A DNA stretch of 64,000 nucleotides from Geomonas sp. RF6 (GCF_021044625.1 NZ_CP087999.1:2615001-2679000); one strand, 5' to 3'; counted from the stretch's first letter, positions 1-12,150 are shown. Numbers and translations are program-made. Notes: a model not told the origin generated them from the sequence alone.

Positions 1-2770
<2,770 letters not shown>

Positions 2771-2786
2771 ATAAAAAATTATTGAA

Positions 2787-2808
2787 GGGGGGTGGACCTC
2801 CACCCCCC
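2787..2808 (+). other. 23S-5S spacer stem-loop
   Basis: GGGGGGTGG and CCACCCCCC pair around a 4-nt loop just after the 23S end. It is probably part of the spacer fold used in rRNA processing. It has no T-run, so it is not a terminator. The rest of the spacer up to the 5S gene shows no tRNA. Confidence 0.6.
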
Positions 2809-2897
2809 GATTATATGCTGCGACTGCCGACAGATCAGAAGACTATGCGATTGGAGAAACGAAGTGCTTGAGGCCGAAAGGTCGAAAGCGAAAAGTT

Positions 2898-3015
<118 letters not shown>

Positions 3016-3024
3016 ATTTAATTG

Positions 3025-3056
3025 AAAAGCCCCACCCCGAAAGAGGTGGGGCTTTT
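3025..3056 (+). terminator. rRNA operon terminator
   Basis: AAAAGCCCCACC (3025-3036) pairs with GGTGGGGCTTTT (3045-3056) and ends in a T-run, 10 nt after the 5S 3' end. Confidence 0.9.
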
Positions 3057-3105
3057 CTGCGTCTGATGCTTCATGGCTGGCGCTGGCGCGGGACCGACGG
3101 ACCTT

Positions 3106-3231
3106 GTGGACGTTGTGGACGTTGTGGACGTTGTGGACGTTGTGGACGTTGTGGACGTTGTGGACGTTGTGGACGTTGTGGACGTTGTGGACGTTGTGGA
3201 CGTTGTGGACGTTGTGGACGTTGTGGACGTT
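3106..3231. repeat. 14 perfect tandem copies of the 9-mer GTGGACGTT
   Basis: The unit GTGGACGTT repeats without error for 126 bp, between the rRNA terminator and jetA. The 9-bp period keeps all six frames open (for example Val-Asp-Val or Cys-Gly-Arg runs), so the open frames across it are a by-product. No spacers are present, so it is not a CRISPR array. The near-identical 9-mer GTGGACGTG forms part of another array at 27902-27937. Confidence 0.98.
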
Positions 3232-3342
3232 GCTCGGAACTCCTTTCGGCTCTTCACTTCCTTTCACGTTTTCCCTTCTTTTCGTGCTATAAACTTGCAC
3301 GCTTGATTTCCACTTCCTACTCCCGCCGAGGTTGGTAGTTTC

Positions 3343-4686
3343 ATGTTATCTCAAGAATATTTCCGAGCCGGGATAGAGCCTGAGGACTTGCCTGCACTCT
3401 TTCCGCTCCTGCGCGCACAGGAGTCGCTGAGTGCGTTCACTGCGCTCTTCCGCGGTACCGACGAGGATGTGCTCATCCGCCTCCTTGTATTGCGCGAGAT
3501 CGGCCACCGCGGCGAGCAGCCGCTTTGGAGCCCGCAAGAACTCCGTGCTCACTTCTCCTACCTCGAGGAGACGAAATTCCACACGGTGCTGCACCGCCTG
3601 CGCGACACCGGTCTCCTGATGTGGAACCCCGAATCTTCTCTCTACCAGGTCAGTACCTACGGACGCATGGCCCTTTCCGCGCTTTCCGTCCTGCTGCGCT
3701 TTTCTGATGAGGATGGTGGTGAGATCGGCTACATCACCTCGCAGCTTGCCGCCAGCCATTCACTCGGAAACGTCGCCACTGATGACCTGCAGCACCTTCT
3801 TTCCCGACTAAACGAACTGGAGGACGAGTTCAACCGCGCCGTCCTTTCCGGATCCGAGCTCCGTATTCACCAGGCGGAGAAAAAGCTCGATTCCGTCCTC
3901 AAGTGGGTCGAGAAGGGGACGGAGATCATGAAAGTCATTGCGGCGGACCCTGACCTCGACATCGGCACCCACCGGGTAGCTCAGAAGATCGGCCAGGTGC
4001 AAAGCCGCATGCTGCGCATGAGCTCAGTCTTTCAGCGCACGTTGAACCAGCTGGAAAGACAGAAGGTGCACCTGGGGCAGAGCGGACTTTCCACCACAGA
4101 CATACACCGGTGGCTGCGCATGCTTGATTACGACAAGCTCTGTGCGCTCGCGACAGACGCCGTGGCCTTCCCGGCCCAACTGGGTTGCCTGCTGGGGGAC
4201 GTGGCACTCGACGTGGCGGAGTTCGAACTGGTCGACCGCCTGCGTGCCGAGGAGGAGATTGCCGTTCTCCCGCCGGCGCGGGAAGCTCCCACGGCGGGGG
4301 AGCTAGAACTCGCCGCCGAGGACCTGAGCCGCCTCCATAACTTCCTCGATTCCCTCGGCGACCTTGAGGAGGAGACTCCCCTTCACCTTGCCATTCCTGC
4401 AGAAAGTTTTGCCGTCAGCTCCTATCGACTCTCGCTCGCTGCCCTGATCGGCAACCCTGAGTCGGGTGCGATTGAGGGGGGCGTCGCGGAGCTCGCGAGG
4501 CTTCCTCTCCTCATGCGACTGACAGGGGAGAGCGTCCCGGTGGGGGATTTCGAGATTCACTCCATGAGTGCTGGATCGATGACACCAAAAGATACCGACA
4601 AGAAATACGGAGACGAAGATGGAGAAGCAGATACGGGAGTTGGTGGCGAAGCTTTTGGCGCATCAGCATCTCCCGAGGCAGGATAA
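3343..4686 (+). CDS. jetA: Wadjet system protein JetA (kleisin-like subunit)
   Basis: A 447-residue protein, first gene of four overlapping genes whose order and later products match Wadjet (JetA kleisin/MukF-like, JetB MukE-like, JetC SMC-like, JetD Toprim nuclease). The N-terminal 120 residues look like a winged-helix region (YLEETKFHTVLHRLRDTGLL), the centre is helical and charged, and the tail is acidic and Gly-rich. In known Wadjet systems JetA bridges JetC heads in a loop-extruding complex that recognises plasmid DNA. A TATAAA hexamer at 3288-3293 is a possible -10, but I see no clear -35. The family call rests mainly on neighbours and architecture. The Wadjet subtype (I-III) is not resolved. 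Confidence 0.82.
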   Translation: MLSQEYFRAGIEPEDLPALFPLLRAQESLSAFTALFRGTDEDVLIRLLVLREIGHRGEQPLWSPQELRAHFSYLEETKFHTVLHRLRDTGLLMWNPESSLYQVSTYGRMALSALSVLLRFSDEDGGEIGYITSQLAASHSLGNVATDDLQHLLSRLNELEDEFNRAVLSGSELRIHQAEKKLDSVLKWVEKGTEIMKVIAADPDLDIGTHRVAQKIGQVQSRMLRMSSVFQRTLNQLERQKVHLGQSGLSTTDIHRWLRMLDYDKLCALATDAVAFPAQLGCLLGDVALDVAEFELVDRLRAEEEIAVLPPAREAPTAGELELAAEDLSRLHNFLDSLGDLEEETPLHLAIPAESFAVSSYRLSLAALIGNPESGAIEGGVAELARLPLLMRLTGESVPVGDFEIHSMSAGSMTPKDTDKKYGDEDGEADTGVGGEAFGASASPEAG

Positions 4687-5305
4687 GCTGGTTCGAAAGG
4701 CGCTGACGGATGACGCGTTCCGCCAGGAGCTGGACACTCGCCTGCACTCCTGCGGCCTCAAATTCCTGGACAACCCGTACTCAGGGCACGTGACCCTCGT
4801 ACTGGCGCGGGACATGGAGCAGTCGGTGCTCGGCGAGCAGGAGAGCTGGCTTTCAAATACCATGAACCTGGACCGCAGCGCCATCGCGCTGCTGATGGTC
4901 CTCTGGTCCCTCATCATCCTCCCCAAGCGTCAGCGCCAGATCGAGCGGAAGGAGCTTGGCGAGGCGGAGGACCAGACCGAGCTTTTTGCGGATGAAAAAC
5001 CTCTGGAAACCGGACGCACCGTCTCCGCGCCGATCAGCCGTTCCGCTCTCATAGCCGACTTCGGAGAGAAGCTCGGCAAGTCGACGAAGATAAAGATGAA
5101 CCTAGGCACCCTCGCACGCCTCGGGTTTATCGTACAGCGCCAGGAGGAGATCTATGAGGGACCACTGCTCGATCTGGTGCTCGATTACCACCAGCTCGCC
5201 GGGCGCGTCATCGACGGTGCCCTCTTCGATCTCCTGGGGCGCCACCTGGACGGGGTGAAGCCGTCGCACGATTCGCAGTGGGACGAGGAGGATGAGGATG
5301 TTTAG
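4619..5305 (+). CDS. jetB: Wadjet system protein JetB (DUF4194/MukE-like)
   Basis: 228 residues, starting inside jetA (68-nt overlap) at an ATG preceded by GGAG at about 7 nt. That overlap implies translational coupling. The middle has a long helical stretch (LDRSAIALLMVLWSLIILPK) and a later helix-turn-helix-like segment (LGTLARLGFIVQR), as expected for the paired winged helices of MukE/JetB proteins that bind the kleisin. The C-terminus is acidic (DEEDEDV) and overlaps the start of jetC. Function follows the family: an accessory subunit of the JetABC condensin-like complex. Confidence 0.82.
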   Translation: MEKQIRELVAKLLAHQHLPRQDKLVRKALTDDAFRQELDTRLHSCGLKFLDNPYSGHVTLVLARDMEQSVLGEQESWLSNTMNLDRSAIALLMVLWSLIILPKRQRQIERKELGEAEDQTELFADEKPLETGRTVSAPISRSALIADFGEKLGKSTKIKMNLGTLARLGFIVQRQEEIYEGPLLDLVLDYHQLAGRVIDGALFDLLGRHLDGVKPSHDSQWDEEDEDV

Positions 5306-8099
5306 GTTCCTGAAGGTTGAAGTCGTCCACTGGGACTTCTGGGAGCGCTTCACCCTGCCGATGGAGGCCAATGTCATCACCATCGTCGGCCCCAACGGCT
5401 CCGGGAAGACGACCCTGCTCGACGTGCTCCGCACCCTGCTGTGCATCGACTGCTCCTCCGGCCGCGATTACAAGCGCTACGTGCGCCGCTCTGACAAGCC
5501 GTTCAGCTGGCTGCGCGCGGTGGTGGACAACGAGCGCCAAGAATCCGGATTCCGCCCCTTTTTCCCTCTCCTCACCGACCAGGTGACCCTCGCCTGCCAA
5601 ATCCGGAAGAAAGGGGGCGATTGGCAGCGCCAGTACCTCATCGCGGAAGGTGACGTTCCGATCGAAAAGCTGGAGGAACAGGGGAGCTGGATCGGGGTGC
5701 GGGACTACCGGCAGCGGCTGGAGCAGGCAGGCCTCACCCATGCCATCTGCCACGTCCTTTCCCTGGAGCAGGGGGACACGGACAAGCTGTGCGAATACTC
5801 GCCGCGGCAGCTTCTGGAGCTCGTCTTCAGCGTCTTCGGCGATCAGGAGGTGCTCGACAACTACCAGCAGGCAAAGCATGAGCAGGCTGAGCTGGGGCGG
5901 GAACTCGACAAGCTGGAGGAGGAACTGGCGCGTCTCGGGGTGCGCCTGCGCGAGGCCGAGGCGAACGTGAACTCCTTCCGGGAATGGCAAAGCCTCACCA
6001 GGGAGGTGGAAAAGCTTTCCCTGCAAACCCTCCCATGTGCCGAGCTCTCGGACCTCCTGGGGCGCATAGCGGGTAATGCCCCGGGGCTTCGAAAAAAACG
6101 GGTCGAACTGAAGGCGCGGCGCAGATCGCTCCAGGAGCTGCAGCAGAGAAAGGCATCCCTCTCCCAGGAGCTGGAAGTGGCGCGGGGTGCCGAGAAGGAG
6201 CTTGAGGAGTCAGAGTCTCTCGCTCGCGAGGAATTTACCACTCGCCGCGACGCCGAGCGTGATGCCGAGCGGGTGCTCAAGGACCGCGAAGGGCTGGAGG
6301 CGCTCTGCAGGCAGCAGGAGGCCGGGTTCGACGCGCCGGCCCTTGCCGCGGAGCAGCGCGCCGCGCGGGAGTCGCTCTCCGACAAAAACTACGATCTGAA
6401 GCAGGTGCGCCACCAGATCCGCGAGATACGGGCTCGCATTCCGGCTCTCCTTGCTGGGGAGAAGCTGGAGCCGGCGCACGTCCAGGAGTTCCGCCAGCAG
6501 CTCAACAAGGCCCTGATTCCGCACCGGCTTCTCACCGAGATCGTGGAGATCTCCGACCCCTCCTGGCAGAAGGCGCTGGAGGGAGTCCTTGCCCCTTACG
6601 CGCATATCGTGCTCCTGAAGAACCCGGCCGACAGGCAGCGCGCCTGGGAGCTCGGAGAGAAACTCCGATACCGCAACTTCGTGGTCGCGGACCGCGCCCC
6701 CGTCCCCGCCGCACCTGCGGGATCCCTTTTGCAGGTGGTGGAGTTCGACGAACATCCCCCCGGATGGCTTGTGGAGCAGCTTTCCCGCATCAGGCGTGTC
6801 GAGTCTGTGCAGGAAGGAAGCATCTTTTCCTCCGACATCTCCTGGATCACCCCGGAAGGGTACCATCGGGAACGTCGCGGGGGACGCTACATCGGGGTCG
6901 ACAAATTCCTCTTCGGGGAGTCCGCGAGGAAAAGCCTCATCATCGAGCTCGAGACGGAGCTACAGACGCTGCAGGGGCGAGAAAAGAGACTTGCAGCCGA
7001 GATTGACAAGGTGTCGCGCCGGATCGATGAGATCCAGTCGCTCCTTTCCGGCGTCGACGCGGCGCAGCAACTTGCCGCCCGCACAGAGGCGTTCACCACA
7101 GCGGAGAAGGAGCTTCCCGAGCTCGCGCGGCAGAGGGGGGAAGCCGCACAGGCTCTCGCCGAGCGTACCGAGCGCCTGAAGGCCGCTCGCGAGGAGCGAG
7201 TCGCTCTCCAGAGCGGCCGCAGCGGCCTCAACGACAAGATCGAGACGGAGGAGCGCTCTCTCCAGTGGGATACCAAGGATTTCCAGAACCTGCAGCGGCA
7301 GCAGGTGGAGCGCATCAAGGACTATCGCGAGAGGCGCCGTCCCATGCCGCCGCGCTGGTACTCGCGCGCGGCGCTCGACGAGCTGCGGGAGCAGTATGAC
7401 TCGGCAGAGGCGGTGCGCAGGGACATCAAGCGCCTCAGGGACCGCCTCGGGGAGGGGAGCTGGGTCACCGACGAGCAGGTGGAGGCGGTCAGGGAGAAGC
7501 TCTCGGTAGACTACGGCCACCTGGAGGAAACGATCAAGGTGCGCCGTATTCACCACCACCGGCACATCACCGTCACGGAGGAGGCGCGGGAAAGTTACAT
7601 AAACGTCCTGCGCGCCACGGTCCGGCGCTACACCCGCAACGTGCGCTCGCTCGGCGAGCTTGCCGCCATAGGGGTCGAGGTGGAACCGCCCCACCTGGTG
7701 AACGAGGACCTCTCGCTCGCCCAGGCGGGGCTGAACGTAAAGTTCAACTTTGACCAGAAAGGGATGATCGGCCTCAACGACGGCGAGGCTTCTGGCGGAC
7801 AGCAGGTCATGAAGTCCCTGATCCTCCTGATCGGCCTCCTCATGGACGAGAGCCGCACCGGAGGGTTTGTCTTCATCGACGAGCCGTTCGCGCACCTTGA
7901 CGTGTTCAACATCGACAAGGTAGGTGCCTTCCTCGAGGCGACCCGCGCCCAGTACGTGCTCACCACACCGAACACGCACAACGTGAACGTCTTCAAGACC
8001 TCGGACCTCACCCTGGTGACCCAGAAACGGCGCCATCCTGAAAAGTGGGCACCCCCCGTTGCTTTTCTCATGCGTCACCGGCCGGAGGCGAAGAAATGA
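5298..8099 (+). CDS. jetC: Wadjet system protein JetC (SMC-like ATPase)
   Basis: About 933 residues with an SMC plan: Walker A GPNGSGKTT near residue 31, long charged coiled-coil arms (about 190-400 and 560-700) around a hinge-like middle, an ABC signature SGGQQ near 831, and Walker B FVFIDEPFAHLD near 857. It is shorter than MukB (about 1,480). The ATG at 5298 is preferred over the in-frame ATG at 5292, because GAGGAG at 5285-5290 sits 7 nt before 5298 but touches 5292. In Wadjet, JetC powers ATP-driven loop extrusion on circular DNA. All catalytic motifs look intact. Confidence 0.9.
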   Translation: MFRFLKVEVVHWDFWERFTLPMEANVITIVGPNGSGKTTLLDVLRTLLCIDCSSGRDYKRYVRRSDKPFSWLRAVVDNERQESGFRPFFPLLTDQVTLACQIRKKGGDWQRQYLIAEGDVPIEKLEEQGSWIGVRDYRQRLEQAGLTHAICHVLSLEQGDTDKLCEYSPRQLLELVFSVFGDQEVLDNYQQAKHEQAELGRELDKLEEELARLGVRLREAEANVNSFREWQSLTREVEKLSLQTLPCAELSDLLGRIAGNAPGLRKKRVELKARRRSLQELQQRKASLSQELEVARGAEKELEESESLAREEFTTRRDAERDAERVLKDREGLEALCRQQEAGFDAPALAAEQRAARESLSDKNYDLKQVRHQIREIRARIPALLAGEKLEPAHVQEFRQQLNKALIPHRLLTEIVEISDPSWQKALEGVLAPYAHIVLLKNPADRQRAWELGEKLRYRNFVVADRAPVPAAPAGSLLQVVEFDEHPPGWLVEQLSRIRRVESVQEGSIFSSDISWITPEGYHRERRGGRYIGVDKFLFGESARKSLIIELETELQTLQGREKRLAAEIDKVSRRIDEIQSLLSGVDAAQQLAARTEAFTTAEKELPELARQRGEAAQALAERTERLKAAREERVALQSGRSGLNDKIETEERSLQWDTKDFQNLQRQQVERIKDYRERRRPMPPRWYSRAALDELREQYDSAEAVRRDIKRLRDRLGEGSWVTDEQVEAVREKLSVDYGHLEETIKVRRIHHHRHITVTEEARESYINVLRATVRRYTRNVRSLGELAAIGVEVEPPHLVNEDLSLAQAGLNVKFNFDQKGMIGLNDGEASGGQQVMKSLILLIGLLMDESRTGGFVFIDEPFAHLDVFNIDKVGAFLEATRAQYVLTTPNTHNVNVFKTSDLTLVTQKRRHPEKWAPPVAFLMRHRPEAKK

Positions 8100-9322
8100 C
8101 CGCCGTCGCGCCTGTCAAATGGTCCGCTCCCGATGCCGACGGGATCGTGACCTGCCGCCTCGGGGGCGGCGCAGTCAGTACACTGCGCGGCAGGCGAAAG
8201 AGGAAGGCGCTACATCTGCGCCTTTCCGACATAGCCCTCTGGCCTGAGGACTGGCGCGAGCTCCTGAGGACGTGGCTGAAAAACGAGGGGGGCAGGCGGA
8301 GCTGGAAGTCCATGCTCGGCGCCGCAGGAAGCAGGCGGGTGCAGGACGCCTTTGCGCTCTTTGATGCCCTGCTGAAATCAGGGATCGTCGAAGTGGAGGA
8401 GAAGCGGGACGGCGGGCCGTGGCAGACGGTCTGGGTGGAGTTTCTGGCTCTTGAAGAGACGCGGCAGGCGGTGGGGCTCACCAACCGCGAGGAGATGCGG
8501 CAGCTGCGGGATGAACGGCTTGAGATGCCGCTGGAGAATGTCCGTCTCGAGGAGTTGCAGCGCTCCTTGCTGAACTTCCCTCCGGAACGGGGGGTGCGTC
8601 GTCACGGCATTCTCTGCGCCCTTGACCGCTGGATAAGTGCCGGACAGTGTGGCACCCGCCGCGACTTCTCACTTTTCGCGGTCGGTGACACTAAGGGGAT
8701 CTCCGGCGCCGAATGGAGCTGGCTGGAAAGCTCCCTCGATCTGGAGGGGGAAGGAATTTCGAGGCACACGCCGGCGCTGTGGCTTCGCGCCCCCCTGGCG
8801 CTGGAAGGGGTCGGCGGTATCCTCGATTTGCAGACCGTTCCCGATTTCCTCGGTCTTTCGCCGGGAACGATCAAGGCGGTCACTTCTATCGAAGGTCACG
8901 TCCCGTGCTGGCGGATCCTCGAGAACCGCACCGTTTTCGAGCGTGTGGCCCGCGAACGAGGCGGTGTGGACGGGGTTCTCTGGGTACCGGGTTTTGCCCC
9001 TTCGTGGTGGAAAGAATCAGTGGCGAGGCTTCTGGCGCTTTCCCCGGCTCCGGTCCTGGTGGCCTGCGATCCTGATCCTGCGGGACTGGAGATCGCCCTC
9101 GACATCGGCGCCCTCTGCACCGCAGCCAACGTGGCGTGGGACCCGTGGCGGATGGATCCCGCTGCGCTTGATGCTCTCGCGACCAAAAAACCGCTCTCTC
9201 CGGACGACCTGCTCCGTTTGAACCGCCTTCTTGCTCTACCTCTGCCGCCGCCGCTTCACGAGCTTGCCCTTTGCATGCAGGAGAAGGGCGAAAAAGGTGA
9301 GCAGGAGGGCTTGATCTTCTAG
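8096..9322 (+). CDS. jetD: Wadjet system nuclease JetD (DUF3322/DUF2220, Toprim)
   Basis: 408 residues. The ATG overlaps the jetC stop (ATGA at 8096-8099) and has GGAGG at 8083-8087, so it is coupled. The C-terminal half carries a Toprim-like set: the Glu in ILENRTVFE and the acidic motif CDPDPAGLEIA, matching the E and DxD metal ligands of topoisomerase VI-type Toprim folds. In known Wadjet systems JetD cuts the plasmid once JetABC has fully extruded it. All four subunits are present with intact motifs, so the system could be functional. About 230 nt with no clear terminator follow before the next gene. Confidence 0.88.
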   Translation: MTAVAPVKWSAPDADGIVTCRLGGGAVSTLRGRRKRKALHLRLSDIALWPEDWRELLRTWLKNEGGRRSWKSMLGAAGSRRVQDAFALFDALLKSGIVEVEEKRDGGPWQTVWVEFLALEETRQAVGLTNREEMRQLRDERLEMPLENVRLEELQRSLLNFPPERGVRRHGILCALDRWISAGQCGTRRDFSLFAVGDTKGISGAEWSWLESSLDLEGEGISRHTPALWLRAPLALEGVGGILDLQTVPDFLGLSPGTIKAVTSIEGHVPCWRILENRTVFERVARERGGVDGVLWVPGFAPSWWKESVARLLALSPAPVLVACDPDPAGLEIALDIGALCTAANVAWDPWRMDPAALDALATKKPLSPDDLLRLNRLLALPLPPPLHELALCMQEKGEKGEQEGLIF

Positions 9323-9552
9323 GCCTGCACAGCGCCTTTCTGCTCGCCAGCACGGTTCTTTTTCTGGCGCCACGCGTTTCTCCTCTTTTAGCTCCCCCCC
9401 CTCGGCACCCGCTGCCACTCCATTCCCGCACAATCTGCGGGGAAATAAGCATGCCAACTGTTGTCCCCGCTCGCGCGCCTGCTATAAATGAAGCACCCAA
9501 AGCAGCGCGCACCATAATCGCATTGGCGTTCCGTGATACACAGGAGGTCGAC

Positions 9553-11097
9553 ATGAAGATGAAGGGGATTAACCGCAGGAAGTTTATGGTTCTGGCTTCA
9601 GCCGGTACGGCAGCGACGTATCTCGAGCTTTCCGGTGCGGCAGCCCGAGCCATGATGGGTGGCGGCATGGCTGGAGGGGGCATGGGCGGGGGTGGCATGT
9701 CGGGGAGTGTCACGGTCATAGACCCTTCCCCTGGCCCGGCATTCGCCGATCTGCCTGAGGCACCGAAATCGGGAACGGAGTACGAGATAACGGTACAGCA
9801 GTCGAGCGTTCGGCTGGGGAGCACCAATGCAAATCTCCTTACCTACAACGGCATGTACCCCGGCCCGGTAATGCGCGCGGAAAAGAACGGGACGCTGGAG
9901 GTGTGCCTGAAAAACAACCTCCCGAAGACGAGTGCGACGAACCTGCTGGGACATCAGCGAAACATTACCAACCTCCACACCCACGGATTGCACGTCACGC
10001 CAAACTCGCCGGGGGACAACGTGATGGTGCAGTTGCGCCCGGGTGAGGAATATCACTACAGCTACGACCTGAGGTACGAAAGCGCCGGGCACCTGAACTT
10101 CTATCATCCCCATGTTCATGGCACGGTAGCGGAGCAGTACTGGGGAGGGCTGGCGGGGCCGCTCGTCATCGGTGATGGTGCAGACAGCCCGCTGAGCGGG
10201 TTCCAGACCCACATCATGATGGTGAAGGACATCACCCTCAGCGGTTCCGCGCCGGCAGCGTACAGCACGATGTCGGACTACATGCGCGGCAAGGAGGGTA
10301 ACATCGTCACGGTGAACGGGCAGGTGAACCCGGTGCTGCAGATTGCCCCCGGTCAGGTGCAGCGCTGGCAGATCGTCAATGCCTGCAACGCGCGCTACCT
10401 GAAGCTGTCCCTGGACAAGCACACCATGCACGTCATCGGGACCGACGGCGGCCTTGTGGATCAGTCGTACCCGCTGACCCAGATTCTGGTGGCTCCAGGG
10501 GAGCGGATCGACGTGCTGGTCCAGGGGACGCAGGGGACGGGGACCTTCAAGCTTCTCTCCCTCCCGTACGATCGCGGCATGAACGCGCTGCAGCAGGTCA
10601 CGCTTCTTACACTGAAGTATGGTAAGGGCCCTTCCGCAAGTGATGTGATCCCCTCGGCCATCAACCGGGACGCCGTCCGCCCGGCTTTCGACCTGGCTCC
10701 TCTGGAGCGCAGGCAGTTGACCCTCAGCATGATGATGGGGAAGGGGTACATAAACGGCCAGAGCTTCGTGGACATGGATCATTCCTATACCGTAATGTCC
10801 AAGCTCGGGGAGTACGAGGTATGGGAGATCCTCAACCAGAGCGGCATGGACCACCCGTTCCACCAGCATGTGAACGCCTGCCAGGTCCTCTCCACCACCG
10901 GCGGGGACAGGGACTATGCCGACCTGTACACGAAGATCCCGGCGTGGAAGGACGTGGTGAATATACCGAAGATGGGAAGTGCGACCGTTCTGATGCCGGT
11001 CATGGACTGGGAAGGGATGTCCATGTTCCACTGTCACATCATCGAGCATGAAGACATAGGGATGATGGGGATGTGGCACATCATGGACGGGATGTAG
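9553..11097 (+). CDS. Tat-exported multicopper oxidase
   Basis: 514 residues from an ATG with AGGAGG at 9542-9547. The N-terminus has a twin-arginine signal (NRRKFMVLASAG), then a Met/Gly-rich stretch (MMGGGMAGGGMGGGGM) unusual for the core fold. All four copper motifs are present: NLHTHGLHV, FYHPHVHG, HPFHQHVNA and HCHIIEHEDIGM, where the last Met is the likely axial type-1 ligand. The cupredoxin fold and type 1/2/3 copper set predict a periplasmic oxidase of metal ions or phenolics, similar to CueO or CotA. The substrate cannot be read from sequence. It stands alone in its transcript, with a terminator just downstream. Confidence 0.93.
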   Translation: MKMKGINRRKFMVLASAGTAATYLELSGAAARAMMGGGMAGGGMGGGGMSGSVTVIDPSPGPAFADLPEAPKSGTEYEITVQQSSVRLGSTNANLLTYNGMYPGPVMRAEKNGTLEVCLKNNLPKTSATNLLGHQRNITNLHTHGLHVTPNSPGDNVMVQLRPGEEYHYSYDLRYESAGHLNFYHPHVHGTVAEQYWGGLAGPLVIGDGADSPLSGFQTHIMMVKDITLSGSAPAAYSTMSDYMRGKEGNIVTVNGQVNPVLQIAPGQVQRWQIVNACNARYLKLSLDKHTMHVIGTDGGLVDQSYPLTQILVAPGERIDVLVQGTQGTGTFKLLSLPYDRGMNALQQVTLLTLKYGKGPSASDVIPSAINRDAVRPAFDLAPLERRQLTLSMMMGKGYINGQSFVDMDHSYTVMSKLGEYEVWEILNQSGMDHPFHQHVNACQVLSTTGGDRDYADLYTKIPAWKDVVNIPKMGSATVLMPVMDWEGMSMFHCHIIEHEDIGMMGMWHIMDGM

Positions 11098-11120
11098 GTT
11101 TTGCAGAGAGCACAAAGTGA

Positions 11121-11158
11121 GAAGCCCCCGCAACTGACATGGCGGGGGCTTCTTCTTT
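11121..11158 (+). terminator. Terminator after the multicopper oxidase
   Basis: GAAGCCCCCGC pairs with GCGGGGGCTTC and is followed by TTCTTT. It lies between two convergent genes. The T-run serves the plus strand. Confidence 0.85.
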
Positions 11159-11183
11159 GTGGTGTATGGGCAAAAGAGTGAGC

Positions 11184-11945
11184 TCAGTCGAGGTAAATCA
11201 TCTTTCGCGTCATGCCGCCGTCTACCACAAAATTCTGGCCGGTGATGAAGCTGGCACTGTCGGATAAAAGGTACGCAGCGAGCGACGCGATATCCCCCGG
11301 TTTCCCCACCCTCCCGGTTGGATGCTGGGCATGATCCTCCGGGCGAAGCTGCGGCTCCTTGCGTCGTGATTGCTTTTTCCAGTCCTCCACAGCGATCCAG
11401 CCGGGACTTATGCAGTTGACCCGCACCTCAGGCCCGAGGCTCATTGCCAGAGCGTGGGTGAGTGCGACCACACCCCCTTTGCTGGCGGAGTAGGCTTCAG
11501 TGTCGGCTTCGGATTGCAGAGCCCGTGTCGAGGCAATGTTGACGATCGACCCGCGGCTGGCGCGCAGCAGGGCTGCCGAATGTTTGCTGCAGAGAAAGAC
11601 GCCGGTGAGATTGGTGGCAATCAGCCTGTTCCAGGTGGAGAGTTCCAACTGCTCCACAGGGCCGAGATGTGCGCCGGCGAAAGCCGCGTTGTTGACGAGG
11701 GCATCGAGACGTCCGAAACGGGAAATGGTGGCCTGGAAAAGCGCCTGCACGCTCCCTTCGTCTGCGACGTCCACAATGACGGGAAGAGCGGCGGCGCCGA
11801 CCTGCGCTGCAGCCTCTTCGGCGGCTTCCGCGTCTATGTCGGCAATGACCACGCGGTAGCCGTCGCCGACAAGGTGCATCGCGATCCCTTTTCCTATGCC
11901 CTGACCTGCGCCTGTGACCACCGCGACCTTCGCACTGTCATTCAT
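11184..11945 (-). CDS. Short-chain dehydrogenase/reductase
   Basis: 253 residues, a typical classical SDR length. It has the NAD(P)-binding motif TGAGQGIGKG near residue 12, the structural motif VNNAAF, and the active-site YSASK. An Asp at the end of beta-2 (VIADID) favours NAD(H) over NADPH by the usual rule. The C-terminal part resembles glucose-dehydrogenase/3-oxoacyl-reductase-like members, but the substrate is unknown. The start ATG has AGGAGG upstream. It is convergent with the oxidase gene and is probably monocistronic. Confidence 0.88.
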   Translation of the reverse strand: MNDSAKVAVVTGAGQGIGKGIAMHLVGDGYRVVIADIDAEAAEEAAAQVGAAALPVIVDVADEGSVQALFQATISRFGRLDALVNNAAFAGAHLGPVEQLELSTWNRLIATNLTGVFLCSKHSAALLRASRGSIVNIASTRALQSEADTEAYSASKGGVVALTHALAMSLGPEVRVNCISPGWIAVEDWKKQSRRKEPQLRPEDHAQHPTGRVGKPGDIASLAAYLLSDSASFITGQNFVVDGGMTRKMIYLD

Positions 11946-12150
11946 AGTGACTCCTCCTTTTTCTACCTCCTCTCCTATACATCCTCAGCCGGCGGCAGGC
12001 AATACCTTTGACAGAAAAGGGCGGTAGGCACCTTACCTCTTCCTCTTCCGGTACTCTCTCCTCTTTCCGCAATTCTTCCACATTTTCTCCTCATTCCCCG
12101 ACTACTCTTCAATCATCGAAGTTCACACACAGGACCGGAAGGAGAAAGAG

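Noticed and set aside
3106-3231. CRISPR array
   Set aside because: Units are 9 bp and directly adjacent with no spacers, and no cas gene is near. The same applies to 27902-28021 and 55171-55284.
3066-3338. Open frames across the 9-bp array encoding Val-Asp-Val, Cys-Gly-Arg or Leu-Trp-Thr runs
   Set aside because: A 9-bp period without stops keeps every frame open. No ribosome site or conserved domain supports a gene.
3343-9322. MukBEF/MksBEF chromosome condensin instead of a defence system
   Set aside because: The fourth gene is a Toprim DUF2220-type nuclease and all four genes overlap, the Wadjet arrangement. MksG-containing Mks systems are the same family, so the difference is mainly one of name.
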